Assembly (NCBI GenBank): GCA_949152475.1
Contig: OX424569.1
Location: 31,913,950 to 31,977,949 of the forward strand
Reading direction: 5' to 3'
DNA length: 64,000 bases
Source of the DNA: Terebella lapidaria
Taxonomy: Eukaryota; Annelida; Polychaeta; Terebellida; Terebellidae
Below the pieces are notes generated by a model. The model had not been told where the DNA came from. It saw nothing but the letters and a program-made list of their open reading frames with translations, and did no database searches. The position numbers and the translations under genes were made by a program. Positions 9,701 to 21,066 of this stretch are shown here, piece after piece. Numbering within the stretch: position 1 is the stretch's first letter; every line of letters begins with the position of its first letter.

Positions 9701-10059
9701 GCAGATCAAACTTCCTAGATCACACTCAACCGATATTTTCTCAGTACAAGGCCTTGAAACTAGATGATTTAATAAAACTTAAAACTATGGAAATTATTTA
9801 CAGAGCTCTCAAAGATGAATTGCCAAATAGATTACAAGAAATAGTAACTAATCAACAACGCAATCATGAATACAATACCAGAGGAAAACATACTCTCAAA
9901 AGTTACCTCTGTAGAACAAATTACAAAAGAATGACAACTATAAATGTGGGATTGCTAGGGTGGGGCAGTTTACCGAAAGACATTATAAATAGTGAACATT
10001 TGCTCAAATTCAAACGTACCTACAAGAAAACATTAATTGAGCAATATCATTGTAACTAA
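6772..10059 (+). CDS. LINE ORF2: PHD finger, APE endonuclease, reverse transcriptase
   Basis: Intact 1095-aa protein that starts 38 nt after ORF1, in a different frame. Residues 15-56 form a PHD finger with Cys4-His-Cys3 ligands (C15, C18, C29, C32, H37, C40, C53, C56; W51 before the last pair). An acidic Ser/Asp/Glu stretch (62-79) follows. The APE-type endonuclease spans about 142-360, with HFNCRS (146-151), TETWL (Glu177), YRSP, GDFNIN (Asp286, Asn288) and SDH (Asp353, His354) all intact. The reverse transcriptase covers about 640-900: YRPISLL, FIDLKKAFDTIDH (Asp733), GVPQGSILGP and the catalytic FADD (822-823). The thumb and C-terminal region follow to 1095. The protein would nick target DNA and copy the LINE RNA by target-primed reverse transcription. 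No stop or frameshift is seen, so it could be active. A PHD finger could read histone tails and guide insertion, which is inference. Confidence 0.97.
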   Translation: MEMADHTNMNCMYICGICARHIETHMLTCTQCDTHFHKVCSNTDVVDNDEWVCLDCECDILQSSDESEDHTYSSDDSDFITNKGLTLNFEPFAHTEVRDHTWGADIDPDNNWYKDLQVDSLYYDCNQLKELSAEPGESKDAFSIIHFNCRSIYSNFEKMKNILNLYPQNFSVVAVTETWLHEEDCDLFQLPGYSASYNCRENKRGGGTAIFVRYDLPFELILDVNSFDSHGVEMTMVDLSLSNHKRIAIACIYRSPGMQMVAFNEMFRLFLKKYNKRRHSLYICGDFNINLLQYESHADTNDFVNNLYSEGFYPTITRPTRITHHSNTLIDNIFTNERNSCLKSAVLMCDISDHLPILLFVDYGLMKSKTAKEYIYTREVSEHNIAILNNNLKSTDWAEVYYENDVNSAFCKFSKLFGEMYDKCCPVTVKTKYSKKRDNKPWITPSLINACKKKNALYKQFLKCRTKESEDRYKRYKNKLTHILRRCERDYYSDKLEECKCDIKKMWKTLNSITGRRGVSASYPSEFISDGTRVSESKEISNGFNDFFVNIGPNLANNISNCDTSNFTTYLDEKDKNKNTMFLEPCSETEILNIIKRFKSKSSKGYDGIDMTLVKKTSYSIVGPLTYLINKSFEMGIFPDNFKTARVIPLFKSGNPSSFTNYRPISLLTQFSKIIEKAFNLKLVAFLDSKQILKSCQYGFRKQHSTSMALIDLVEEITNALDKSRISVGIFIDLKKAFDTIDHDILIQKLHYYGIRGKVNDWIASYLTNRKQFVSFKNTNSDLQNIKCGVPQGSILGPTLFLIYINDLANASKLLKFVLFADDTNLLYSGENVVDTNREISSEMSKLNKWFKSNKLSLNLSKTNYMVFGTRKDTETIRINIDGCNIDRVNSTKFLGVHIDSKITWKVHIKNLMNKVSKNIGIIYRTKHLLNKHALRTLYNTLIMPYLTYCCEIWGNNYHSGLTPLTILQKKAIRIISRSNFLDHTQPIFSQYKALKLDDLIKLKTMEIIYRALKDELPNRLQEIVTNQQRNHEYNTRGKHTLKSYLCRTNYKRMTTINVGLLGWGSLPKDIINSEHLLKFKRTYKKTLIEQYHCN

Positions 10060-10697
10060 TATAGTATTCATACTCGTATCCGCGTGTGATTCATATGATT
10101 CATTTAATATTATTTATCGATTGTCAAGCTAGCTAATGTATTGTTAAGTAGGTATTTATTACATGACATATGTATGTGTGTGTGTGTCAAGTTGTCAAGT
10201 TAGTTATATGTTAAGTATGTATTTATTACATGACATATGTATGTGTGTGTGTGTGGGGGGGGGGGTAGTTTGGTGTGGAGGTATGTGTGTGGGTGTCTGT
10301 GGATATGGGAGGGAAGATGTGAATGGGTGGGTGGTGCAGGTGTAGGTGAATATATGTGTGTGTAGGTGGGTGTGGGTGTATGGGTGAACCTGCGCATTGG
10401 GTGTATGGAAGAAAGGGTAGTCAATTATATGTTGAATTGGTGAGTTAGGTGTTGTTGCTGTGTTTTTTTTTTTTTTTTTTTTTTTTTTTCTCAATTAAAT
10501 CTGTGTTGTATTTGAATTGTGGTGGTGGTGTTGGGGCTTTGGGATGGGAAACTTTATGTCTTAGTGGGAAAGGTCAGGGAATACCATGTACATAAGTTTT
10601 GCAAACTTCAGGTATTCACCTTTCAACATGTACACTTATATATTGTCTTAATTGTTATTGTTGAATAAACTGATTGATTGATTGATTGATTGATTGA
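10060..10697 (+). other. LINE 3' UTR with low-complexity tracts and polyadenylation signal
   Basis: The stretch runs from the ORF2 stop to the insertion border. It holds a 67-bp direct repeat (about 10144-10210 and 10211-10276) containing TTATTACATGACATATGTATG and a (TG)n run, a G10-type run, a T27 tract (10463-10489), AATAAA at 10664-10669 and the (TGAT)n tail. Short open frames on both strands here come from the TG/CA microsatellite and are not genes. Confidence 0.8.
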
Positions 10698-10699
10698 TG
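10671..10699 (+). repeat. (TGAT)n microsatellite tail of the LINE
   Basis: About seven TGAT units follow AATAAAC directly and abut host sequence CCTAGTGATCC. Microsatellite 3' tails in place of poly(A) are typical of CR1/L2-group LINEs and are used in priming during integration. Confidence 0.85.
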
Positions 10700-13600
10700 C
10701 CTAGTGATCCTCAACATACATGTACAGGTGTGTTGTTTTGGGCGAACAAAGATTCTGTTTTGGACTCTGAAATTCTGCAACGTTACATAAGCTGTTACAA
10801 GATGCCTGATATTGTAATAATCACAAGAAAGCAGAAGGGAATATAAATACATGACAGTCGGTACAATTAGCACAATTGCCTATTTGGGAACGCTATTATG
10901 AAGTGTTGAGTAATGGAAGGCTGGTTAAAATGGATGCATAATTATATTTTACTATTGTTTCGTCCATGTTAGGTTATACGGAATATAGTTAATAACATTT
11001 TGATTTCATTGTCATATATTTATTGACGCGTAATACATATACCTGTATTAGTATATGGTTCGATCAATTAATCAATCAATCAACCAATCAATCAATCAGT
11101 CAATAGTATATGTTGTGAATGTTTACTATGCACCTCGTGACATGCTGTTCAGTATCACATTGAGAAGTGACGTGGTGATGGGCCACTGTCTATATCACAC
11201 CTACCATGGGTGCTTCCAGAGAATTCAATTTAATTTTTCCGAACTACTCAGTAGCAGCATGTGGTCATCATAAAGTGACAGGTTCTCAATACATCCAAGA
11301 CAGAATACTTACCCCATCCCTCGTCGCTCTAGATGGCACGATTCAATCCATCACACAGGGTATTGTATACTCCAACTCGATATTCTTACACGTGTAAAGA
11401 AGTGCAATTTAATTGAATCTATTCAAAGCCTCTCTTGAGATCAGCTCTCCGATCAGTGTATTGTAACAAGGAATGCCTGAAATATTTCATCATGTGTGGT
11501 CGGTGTTCAAGAAACAAAATATCCATGATATTTCTTATAATATCATGTAAATCTGCTGCGTGATTTAAGGAACACCCCAAGATCAGCTTGACAACACATG
11601 ACTTTGTATGATATATGTCACAGTTGGAAAGTCACCAAACGCAGGTAGGATAAGCGACAATTATCTCAAGAATGTACTGTCGCTTTTAGTTTGAATGAGG
11701 CTATGAAACGATGTGTTATTTTGCTCTCGAAATATCATTACTCCAGTGATTCTGATATTTAATGACTGCTGACAATTACACTAACCTTTCTAACCATAAA
11801 TAAATCGCACGGAATAAAGTAATATCATTCAGATTCACCCTGTACACTCGTTCATGCACACGTTGAATTATGACAATCATGCCAAGTTAAATTATCAGTA
11901 ATGTTCCCGCACCTGGACATGTCCTTGTATTGATAATATTTACTCAGAAGAATCAATATTACATTCAAATAAGTGTGGTTTGAATATGAACATTCTGGCA
12001 AGGTAGAGTGAGTGAGAGGTGACATGTATTTAACAGTGTATATGCTAACATCGAGGAACTCTCATGTGCTAGCTTCTTAATATAGGCGGATAAGGGCATC
12101 CTAGTAATGTATAATGGGCATGATTAAGTATAATGTTATTCGTTATTTTGTATGACCCACCTTGCATTTAAAGTGTTATTGATCAGTCTTTTTACGACAA
12201 TCTTCTTGGGTCATGTATAATATCATTTTATCATTTGTAACTTCTTTTTCAGTCTTTCGGTCTTCATTGGAATTAATCGATCATGCGAGATCGCCATGAT
12301 CTATTACTGTTATGAATGGATGCGAATTCAGTATGCTATGTCATCGTTAGGAAGCGGACATGTACAGTTGTCCGACTTCCAAACCTAATGGTTTTGGAAT
12401 GAACAACATTTGTAGCAAAATATCATCATATTGTAGTTTATACGTGCGAGTAAGTAATCTTAACTAAAAAATGAAAAGCAAACATATACAGCCTCTTTCT
12501 TCTCATGTTGCAATATGACTTATGTATAACCCCACAGTACAAACCAATGGAGTGGAAAATTGTCCCTCTAGTCAGAGTGTTATCTTGCATTATATATGAT
12601 ACACTTTCCGGTAACACCAATTTTATTGTTATGTCAGTATTGTTCAGAAGAGTGGTCAGGCGTCAAATTTTAATACTGACACGAGAATGCCCTACTCATT
12701 TATTTTTATTGTGCACGTGGACATTTCGAGTCCACCATCCAACGTAAATAATGACAGTATTAGGAAACGTTTTTTTTTTTCTTCTATGACCCCTGTCCTG
12801 TGTTTCGCTCTTCAATAGTTTCTGATTGTCCTGAATGTCCTATTCTTCATTATAGGTCCATTTGCCATATGAAGATACCGCTCCGCTCTAATCAGTGGCG
12901 ATATTAGAGTTTATATGGATATGTGTTATGCATCGTCTATATCATGTACGAATGCTATGTTTGTAAGGTTTCCTGTTGTTAAGACTAGTAACTGACTGAT
13001 GAAGCTCTAACGATGAATATTTCACGGAACTCATTATTTTGTTCATATATTGAGGAAGTTGACACCACTGTGTAATGCATTTACATCTCCCAGACCTAAC
13101 AGTAATTTGCAATAGTTTTATTTATCATCAACTTTACTTGGTTTAGCTCCAACCTTTAAAATCTCAACACGACGGCGGAGAACTGAAATGTATTAAGTGT
13201 CACTATAATCCGTTACAATTTTAGCACATATGCAGGCACTGGAACTACGGTTGTATGATATAACTACATAATATACAATGATTACACCATTATTGTTATA
13301 TTCCAGGCATTGAGGTGATTTTACTACATTTTCTGATCGATTCATGGCTGATTCTAAAATTGGTTTGTGATAGGGAAAGATCATATATGTCCAATTCCAC
13401 GATCCTCATAATCATTATAATACACCATGTACATGACACGGTATGCAAAAATCTGGTATTATCTTGGGAGCGACACTCCAACGCCGACAATTAGAAAATG
13501 AAATGCATATTATCATGCCTGCTTTGACAGCAATAACACCCGGAAATCGACAATTATAGAACAAAGTTCACATTACTCACAATCCAAAACCCGGACTGAT

Positions 13601-15724
13601 GCTGATGTTATCATGTGTATTTCATTTCCTAATTGTCAACGTTGAGGTGTCGTTTCCACGGCAAGCCCATATTTCTCGGACATACTGTTTATACGCATGA
13701 TGTATAATGATGATTATGATGAGCGTGTACATTTATCTGATCTTTTCGTATCACACATCAAATTCGCAATCAGTCAGGATATCGGTTAGAAAACGTACTC
13801 AGTAAAGTCGTCTCAGTGACTGGAACGAGGGATACAATTGAGCGATAAGGTAACATTGATAAATTACAGTGATACCTGGATAACCATCACGTATTACAAA
13901 ACTATTGTCATTATGGTGCAAATAGTATCATTACCCTTATTTGTTATCACCTAATCCCTCAAATTACAGGTGTGTATCGATCAACAACTGGTATGTTTTG
14001 GAGACATGGGGTGAAAGGGGATGACTATGTCCTGTTGCATGGATATTACCTGATGTGCAATCTACGATAACGATATGATAAAAACAGGATTGGAGAAATA
14101 TTCACGCCAGCCCAGACCAAGTCGGGAATACAATGGTGTAATGTTGAATAATTGAAGAATAGCAGGCGGGTTTTTGTTCACACTATGCCCCTGGTTCTCA
14201 GTTTTACATGTACATTCCTGGAACTGTTGTCATCACTATTGCAATGCTTTCCCGAGCAACACATATACTTCACACGCTTCTCGTACTTTGGTCCAGTATC
14301 GTCAGAAAAGGTGACATTTCCATACACATGTATATGATAGGTTAGCTGCTAGTACTGATGCACCAAGGTTTTTTCTTGATATAACAGAAAACACAGTTAT
14401 TGGGTAAATTGAGGTTGTGTACACATTTAATCAGTCTTTGTGATGGCACGATATGTGTCGCCAATTACATCAGCCAATATTGCATAACATTATGATGGAC
14501 ACAATAAAACCCAAGTGAATTTGTCTATACTATTACTTTGTCTGAAATGAAGATAATTTGAGTTCGTATATACATCAGATGGGAACATTCATCCAATAAC
14601 CATTCAAATATTTATGAAGTCCAAACCAAACCCCTTAATATTTTGTACCTTCAACAACTTTCACTGTAACCAACATGTCAGTAACCGTCCATATACGATG
14701 TTTTCATACAGTTAATATACTGACACTGATATGTATTGTTAGTTAGTATACAATTAGTATACTGCTAGTATAAGTATACATTTATCGATTTTGCCTGACA
14801 CTGGACTTTATGATTTGAAAATGGACTCGGTTTTGTTCGCTCGGAATACTTTGTACTTGTGAATTGGTTCCATGTTTTTTCTATGTTTTCAATGATATGA
14901 AAGAAACTGCTACATATTATTCCTTTTCGAAATTTCGAGTTCAGGATGCATACTTGTCATGACAGTATTTTGCACGTATTCCGTGCTTCAGGGGCGACAA
15001 GTACATCTATCAACCTGTGATAAACAAAGCTCAAACATCCCCGTGGTCAGTCGATATCGACAAGTTTGCTCAATAAATAATGCTATGTGTACCTTATTGT
15101 TAAAACGTGGACATTTCCACAACACATGCATTCCCTTTTCATAGTCCAGATGGCCACCCTTCAATTTTACTCACCATTTCACAACTTTGTTTGCATGCCA
15201 AAGAATACCCAAATTACAGCATTCAATATATTACATATAATATGTGTCAAATTTGCCGAAAATAAAACCTATTTCAGGTTAGCAACAGAAACCTTCAATA
15301 ACATTATATAGTTACATGTACAACATTCATAATTAAATATTATATCCGAATCATAATCATGATATATCATAGTACAAACGGCTTTTATTATGAATCGTCA
15401 AACCCCTCTGGAATAGCAATACAATCTATAACAACCATCGAGATATTTCACCGTGAGTTCAAGATCGAACCTGAGACAATAAGCGACATCAATAATGTGC
15501 AGCACATGTATAAATGTTTGTTTGTACCTGTCCATGCATTGCTTCATACTCAGGACGAGTTCTCGGTGTGGCCAGAACGTGGGCGTTGCTGATATATCAA
15601 AGTCTTTGGATTATTTTAGGAAATTTGATTTGGTGTGTAATCATGATCTATGCAGCTTTCAATAGATTTCCCGACCAATGTTTCCATAAATTGGTTCATC
15701 ATCAGATAATATTACTTGCTTAAA
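10698..15724 (+). repeat. Segmental duplicate copy A, part right of the LINE
   Basis: Colinear with copy B from about 34650 to 40241, sharing CCTAGTGATCC at the start and ACTTGCTTAA at the end. B has a 535-bp TTAA-flanked insertion (37018-37552) whose empty site is here at 12979-12982, and a small extra segment at about 36030-36110. No gene is supported; open frames are short and interrupted in one or other copy. A (TCAA)n tract at about 11063-11103 is expanded relative to B. Confidence 0.75.
11063..11103. repeat. (ATCA)n simple repeat
   Basis: Repeats of ATCA/CAAT lie within copy A. The matching position in copy B (about 35005-35025) has only a short degenerate version. Probably a microsatellite expansion; there is no LINE 3' UTR next to it. 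Confidence 0.7.
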
Positions 15725-15742
15725 CAATATGGTTATGAGCTA

Positions 15743-17146
15743 TATAAATTATCGCCTTCATCTTCAAACAAGTTGTATGAATGTAAGTCAGTTCAGCCTT
15801 CTATAGTTACGTGCATATTTGTTTGCGCATGACTTGTTTGAAAAAGGGAGAACATATCCCATCAGATTTCTTCGTCTGACAGACACATCTTGAACAAAAG
15901 CTAGAGGCAAGATTATCCGGAAGAAGAGAGGCGATAAGGTTGGAAATCATAACCAGGACTTGCCAAAATCTTGAGGTTTATCTGAAATATCATCCCACTG
16001 CGGGATCAATCTGTCTGGGCGACTTCTGTGGAAATCAATTATCACTCAAGAAACAAGAAATCAGAGGCTTCATGCAATTGATCTGGAATCATGAGATGAG
16101 AGGCAGCCCTGCTGGTTCCAGTTGCGGAAAGAATTTTGATTGATTTCCTCTTCTGTATTGCATCCCCAACTTACTAGATCGGTGATAATCTGCTGGATGT
16201 TGTTTCTGAACAAACACTCAATTACTCCTCGTATGAGACACTCTTGTCAATAATGAAACAGTTCTGTCTTGAAAGAGGGACACTTTTGAGGGCAGTCTGC
16301 ATAGTAACAACTAATCGACTCAAGGTAATATATACGTTTTACATACAAATTAACACATATGGTCACTTTAGGCTTGATCGGCACATAAAGCTGATTTATC
16401 ATTAGATTTAATGGACACTGAGCGGATTGAAATCTGTCACTGACAACGTTTATTCTAGAATGACCACAGCGTTATCAACAGGGACCAGACGCTCAAAGTG
16501 AATGTGTTTGTGACCACCCGGAGAGAGGATAATGATGATAACCAACTCAACCACGTCAGGACGTTTGAATGGCACGTAAACCAAGCCAACAAGAACATGA
16601 AAATATTGCTCTCAACGTCACACAAATAGACCTATGTGATCAATGCTCATCACAACTGAGAGATACATACAAGGCATTTGGTGGGGTATACCCCCACCAC
16701 CACAACTACATTGTACTGGATAAGCGTCAACTGCACGATCATAATCACCTGCCAATTGAAAATATTTTTTAAATTACGTATATCACGGAGGTGCAGAAAG
16801 CAACAACCTAATATTGGGATATTTTGTATATATGTGGAACAATATGACGAAAAATATTATAAGAATGTTAATGAGTAAAGTATGCAGTGATAAACATATC
16901 CAGACCTTGAGATATCTATATCCTGGGCTCCTTATCCCCAGTGTCTATTACCCTACCACAGCCAACAAAACATTTCCGACCACACATGTTATCGTACCAA
17001 GACTTGATAAGTTGGCCGTGGATGAATTCCCTGTGGAAACTGCTCGCATGATTATCAATATTACCAAAGATATGTTGCAACATATCATCCGGATTCAGGA
17101 AAAAATGTTGCTCGTGCTTGGCACAGATTATATACGATTGTAATAG
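15743..17146 (+). pseudogene. Decayed spliced gene of unrecognised family
   Basis: Several blocks read like real protein and have fitting splice signals. A TATA box (TATAAA, 15743-15748) precedes ATGAAT followed by GTAAGTCA (15783). A TTCTTCGTCTGACAG acceptor opens a frame from 15883 that runs to TGA at 16141. A strong acceptor (CTTACTAG, ends 16177) opens a 49-codon block 16178-16324 ending AAG before GTAATA. The next acceptor (ATTCTAG, ends 16458) opens a further block in matching phase 0. The frame then breaks near 16605 in an A-run, continues in another frame to 16772 (with a C-x2-C, a PHHH and an HDHN motif), and a final block in a third frame ends at TAA about 17143. No usable phase-0 donor links the second and third blocks. 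I do not recognise the family. Frameshifts suggest a pseudogene, or possibly homopolymer sequencing errors. Confidence 0.5.
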
Positions 17147-18320
17147 TCATTGAGCGTGATTTGGAATTATTTATCAGGATAGAAAGCTCTGTTTTCTAAG
17201 TCTGTTTTTCTAATTGCTGTTTCTTGCCGCATTATTTACCACTGTTTGACATTGTACCAGATGACTCGGCCATACTGTAAACGCTCTGCACTTTCTTCTC
17301 ACTTATACACACCAAAAACATTCTCGCTATATCAACAAGAAGATATTCGATGAATATTCCTTTATATCATTCTTTCATTGAATACAAAGGTAAAGAAAAT
17401 TAAGTGTAATTATACCACAATATTCATGATTACATTTCAATAACAATAATTAATGGTATACCTTGCTCAGATGGTTTCCCTCACGGCTATTGCTCCAACT
17501 GCAACCAATCTTGTTTGTGGTGACTTACTATAAACACATGGCACATATTTTCAAATCACTTTCTGTGCCAATCAGGAACCCGTGCTTATTAAATAAGGAA
17601 AGCCACAAACTAGTTCTCTGTTATCATGGAGAATCTTCTATGTGCTTGGTGGAAAGTTTAGTGATAAACCTGTGAAAGCAATCGAATCTGGTTGGATCGT
17701 TTCACTGGGATAACATCACTGGATCAGGATTTTACGATTCTAATCCCGTGACATTTCCTTCCTGAGAGGAACCACACCTGGTAACAGGTAAATGGATATA
17801 ATCAGACACAACTTCTTACACTCTTCTCTGCCATTTGGGTATTAGGGAATAATTGTCCGCTTAAGGTGTGTAGATTCACTTCATTTTGGTTTCAGAATTT
17901 CAAGAAACGATTCTGAAATTATACATGTACAGTAAAACAGGAAATATATCACCACTGGTAGAATATGTACGTGTAAATTTACAACGTACCATTGTTTTCC
18001 ATTTCAGGACACATGCATTCTCAATAAGTAAATGAGTAATTGTGTAACATTAATAAAGATTAAAGTTTGTGAATGAATTTGAAAATGCATTCGTTTAATA
18101 TGTGTTAACTATCAAACATCATCATCTCGGTAAGGACACATAAACTTGGGAGCAGGTGTTGTACATCGAAGGCAGTAGGGTGAAGGATATCTCGACCAGG
18201 CACAGATGGGTTCTTACTTGACATTAGCTACTGGTCCCATTGTTCCCCAGAGGTTGATAACTAACTTATACACCCGCTAGCAGGTATATAACTAACAACA
18301 ATAGAGCCAGTAGCTAAGTC
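17147..18320. other. No recognisable feature
   Basis: A+T-rich sequence after the decayed gene. The longest open frame (70 codons from 17463) has no supporting motif or splice context. No match to the segmental repeats on either side was noticed. Confidence 0.5.
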
Positions 18321-18423
18321 AGATATACACTTCGCGCTTCGGTGAATTAGAATATTATGAAACCTCGCAGCTTCACCGCTCGGTCCATAATATTCTAATT
18401 CACCTCGCGCTCAGTGTATATCT
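18321..18423. repeat. Hairpin-forming inverted repeat (MITE-like)
   Basis: AGATATACAC at 18321 is mirrored by GTGTATATCT ending at 18423. Inside, GGTGAATTAGAATATTATG is mirrored by CATAATATTCTAATTCACC, with GCGC in both arms. The arms are about 40 bp with a short central loop. The target duplication is unclear. No coding content. Confidence 0.6.
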
Positions 18424-18509
18424 ATTACTTAAATCTATATCGGACTGCCAGACGTGCACTGGGATGTATGTATATTGCACCAGTGTAACTTAGTGCGCCT
18501 GAATTGTTA

Positions 18510-19420
18510 GTTTTTTTTCACCCTCGAATAGCATTCTCACACATTTCCCGATTGGTGAAATATTATTTTTTGTTATTTTTGTAAGTGTGCATCTAACTTT
18601 CGGATGCGCCTACCTAATAACGTACCATAATTGTCTAAATAGTTATTCCTGCTCAGTTCAGTTTTATACACCCTAATTAATCAAGGTTGATTCAGGTACT
18701 CGGTTGTTTACTATAATCACACGATTACTCATGCACAGGTACATAACCTATTTTATAACGTCGCTGAATTATTGCATTCAGTCCCCGTTGATACATTTGT
18801 ATGATGATTTGTTCCCGATGTTATTAGCCAACAGAGTAGGCATACATATGGTGCTTGGCATTTGGAGCGGTTGGTGGTCATGGACCATCATATGATCATG
18901 ATCATAAAAACCAGCAGGGTCAATGGAGAGAGTCCAGCGTGGAAGGAACAATGAGTATGCGCACATGCTAATGGCCATACAATATCACAGATAATGGCCT
19001 GTCCATTCCACCTAAGCTGTGAAGCAGGGTATGAATGCTACTATAGGTAGGTCCAGTGCATACAATGAGCGTAGTAGAAGCCTTTCTGTGCATTTATTAG
19101 AGGGTTAATGACCTATTTATATAGACATCCAGAAGTATCACTGCATTATCAATAGGTCGTCATATCATACATATGACATATAGAACTGTAATTCTAATGT
19201 TGATGACAATAACGCCCCTCTCCTGAACATAATGGAACCCAATGTATGGACTCCGTGTATAATTCACGTTGGTAACAGCCTGGTCGTGTCATAGCGTGAT
19301 TCTTTCCTCTTAGCGCCAGACTGAGCTGTTGATTCGAAGTCAGCTTTTATGAAAGTTGTGATCTAAGACTTCCAATGTGAATACATAACCCTGCATTTCT
19401 CGACCCGCAGATTCGACCAT
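18510..19420 (+). repeat. X unit, first copy of the middle tandem array
   Basis: Aligns with 21440-22370 and 25255-26190. Shared landmarks include CACCATAATTGTCTAAATAG-like sequence, a TTCCCGA...TTATTAGCCA block, and GTTGATGACAATAACGCC. It is the most diverged of the three copies. No gene supported. Confidence 0.65.
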
Positions 19421-20543
19421 TATCTCTCTAAATTCAGTGTAAGGTGTCAATTTATGATTAAAATATAACAATCGGCTATCGGGATCTGACGCAATGCCAG
19501 GTGATTCCTTAAAAAGAAAGAAATAAAACGAGTGATGTGTGGAGTTTCAAGGGATGCCTAACCTGAACCCTAATACTTATCTTATTTTAACCTGAAAATG
19601 GCATTGTCAAAAAAATCTTCGATAATTGAAAAAACATATATATACTTGTATATCCATGAAAGTTAAAATATCTCAAAAACAATATATTACACAGATATGA
19701 CTTTTTTTATAGAAAATCCTATATTAACAGGTGTTTGCATTTCGTTGTAGTGAAGGTGGGAGGTCTAATAACATACCGATTTACGGGTCAATTCACACAC
19801 CATTATACACAATGCATCCCAATCTCACACCAACCACGGAACAGATATCGAGAACCACGTTTCATATCACGTCTCCAACATCACACCACAATGAGAACGT
19901 GCTGAGCATCTCCTGGGAAAAAATTATCAGTAATATTCCTGCACTTGTCCTCATATGGACATTATTTACTTGGGGAAATCTATCTTACTTCGTCCGCGTA
20001 AGTGCCAGGTGATTCTTACCTTTTGTTGGATGTTAGAGACAGAGATGATTTGTTGACAGTTCCTATGCAAACATCAAGCAACCATCGCTGATAATTTACT
20101 GAGCAAATTTACTCCAGATGGCCTGGCATGGTTGACCGATGGAGATAAAAATGAATACTATCCAATGAAACATTTATCCAACGTTATAAAAAAAATGTTT
20201 AACATGTCATAAAACTATATAAATAAGCATGATCTTACCAAAAAAAACCCTGATATTTCCTGCAGTTTATCCAATGAGTTTCCAATGATCTAGTTCGCAA
20301 TCAGGTGTGTCCGATTTGAATTGAATTTCGTGATTTTCAGTACATCGATGGTCGAGGACATGTTTAGACTCATGTCTCAGAAGGTAGTTGGTGCAAACAC
20401 AGTGTCTTTTCACGAATGTTTTAGAAAAGATGGTTCAGAAAAGATAATATATTATAATTTGCGAGTTTGGATACGTCCTTTATAACAATGCTTGTATTTT
20501 TCAAGAGTAATATGTTATCAGGATTATTGACCATAATAATTTC

Positions 20544-20668
20544 GGCCCAAGTATTATACACTGCGCCTTAATACTACTCGTCCACTAAATGCATGCCATT
20601 TAATCCGTCTGTCACCTTTTTAATCCTTATTGAAAATAGAGGGAGGCGCAGTGTATGATACTTGGGCC
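20544..20668. mobile_element. 125-bp MITE with 8-bp target duplication (hAT-like)
   Basis: The left end GGCCCAAGTATTATACACTG and the right end CAGTGTATGATACTTGGGCC are inverted repeats of about 25 bp with one mismatch. The flanks are ATAATTTC on both sides (20536-20543 and 20669-20676). The sister unit at 24472-24500 lacks the element and has a single ATAATTTC. An 8-bp duplication suggests a hAT- or P-type mobiliser. Its absence from the sister copy suggests insertion after the tandem duplication. Confidence 0.8.
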
Positions 20669-20938
20669 ATAATTTCAATGTTGATGTGAAATAGACGCTG
20701 TTTTTAAACACGGTGAAGTAACAACTTGATATGCAGGCGGTTTGTACGAAATGTGCAAAACTTATACAAACCTTTTTAGGTAATGTTCCAATATAAATTA
20801 TGTAGTATTCTTGAGCACCTGCAATTGCACATGCAGTGCAATATAATGTTGTTAAGAGCTATTACACAGCACACTGACTATTGGTAGCGATAGCACTTGT
20901 TTCGTGTGTATTTAGCAAGAGCACTCCCTCATCACTTC

Positions 20939-21066
20939 GACCCATGTAGCGCAGCTTACTATTTCTTCTAAATTCGATGAAGATTAAAAATGTGCCAGAC
21001 GGATTAAATATGGTATACATTCAGTGGGTGAGTAGTATTAACAGAGTAAGGTGCGCTACCTGGGCC
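20939..21066. mobile_element. Related 128-bp MITE, opposite orientation
   Basis: The ends GACCCATGTAGCGCAGCTTA and TAAGGTGCGCTACCTGGGCC are imperfect inverted repeats of the same family as the 20544 element. The flanks ATCACTTC (20931-20938) and ATAACTTC (21067-21074) fit a diverged 8-bp duplication; A and B carry uninterrupted CTCATAACTTCATCG at this point. The internal sequence is diverged and inverted relative to the 20544 copy. Confidence 0.7.

Larger units (their letters stand above)
3884..10697 (+). mobile_element. Full-length CR1/L2-type LINE retrotransposon (about 6.8 kb)
   Basis: The boundaries come from comparison with copy B, where the pre-insertion sequence reads CATTATGTGCCTAGTGATCC (34641-34660). 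In copy A the left flank ends at TTTTATG (3883) and the right flank resumes at CCTAGTGATCC after the (TGAT)n tail. Between them lie a 663-bp leader, ORF1, ORF2, a 640-bp 3' UTR, AATAAA and a microsatellite tail. There is no clear target-site duplication, as is common in the CR1/L2 group. The APE-type endonuclease and the RT motifs place ORF2 in the CR1/L2/Jockey assemblage. Having a full-length copy with an intact ORF2 suggests recent insertion. The exact clade needs a phylogeny. Confidence 0.9.

Noticed and set aside
10163..10494. Open frames rich in His/Pro/Thr or Val/Cys/Gly
   Set aside because: Translations of (TG)n, G-run and T27 tracts in the LINE 3' UTR.
11063..11103. Second, minus-strand LINE tail
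   Set aside because: No LINE 3' UTR sequence adjoins the repeat, and copy B has a short degenerate version at the same place.
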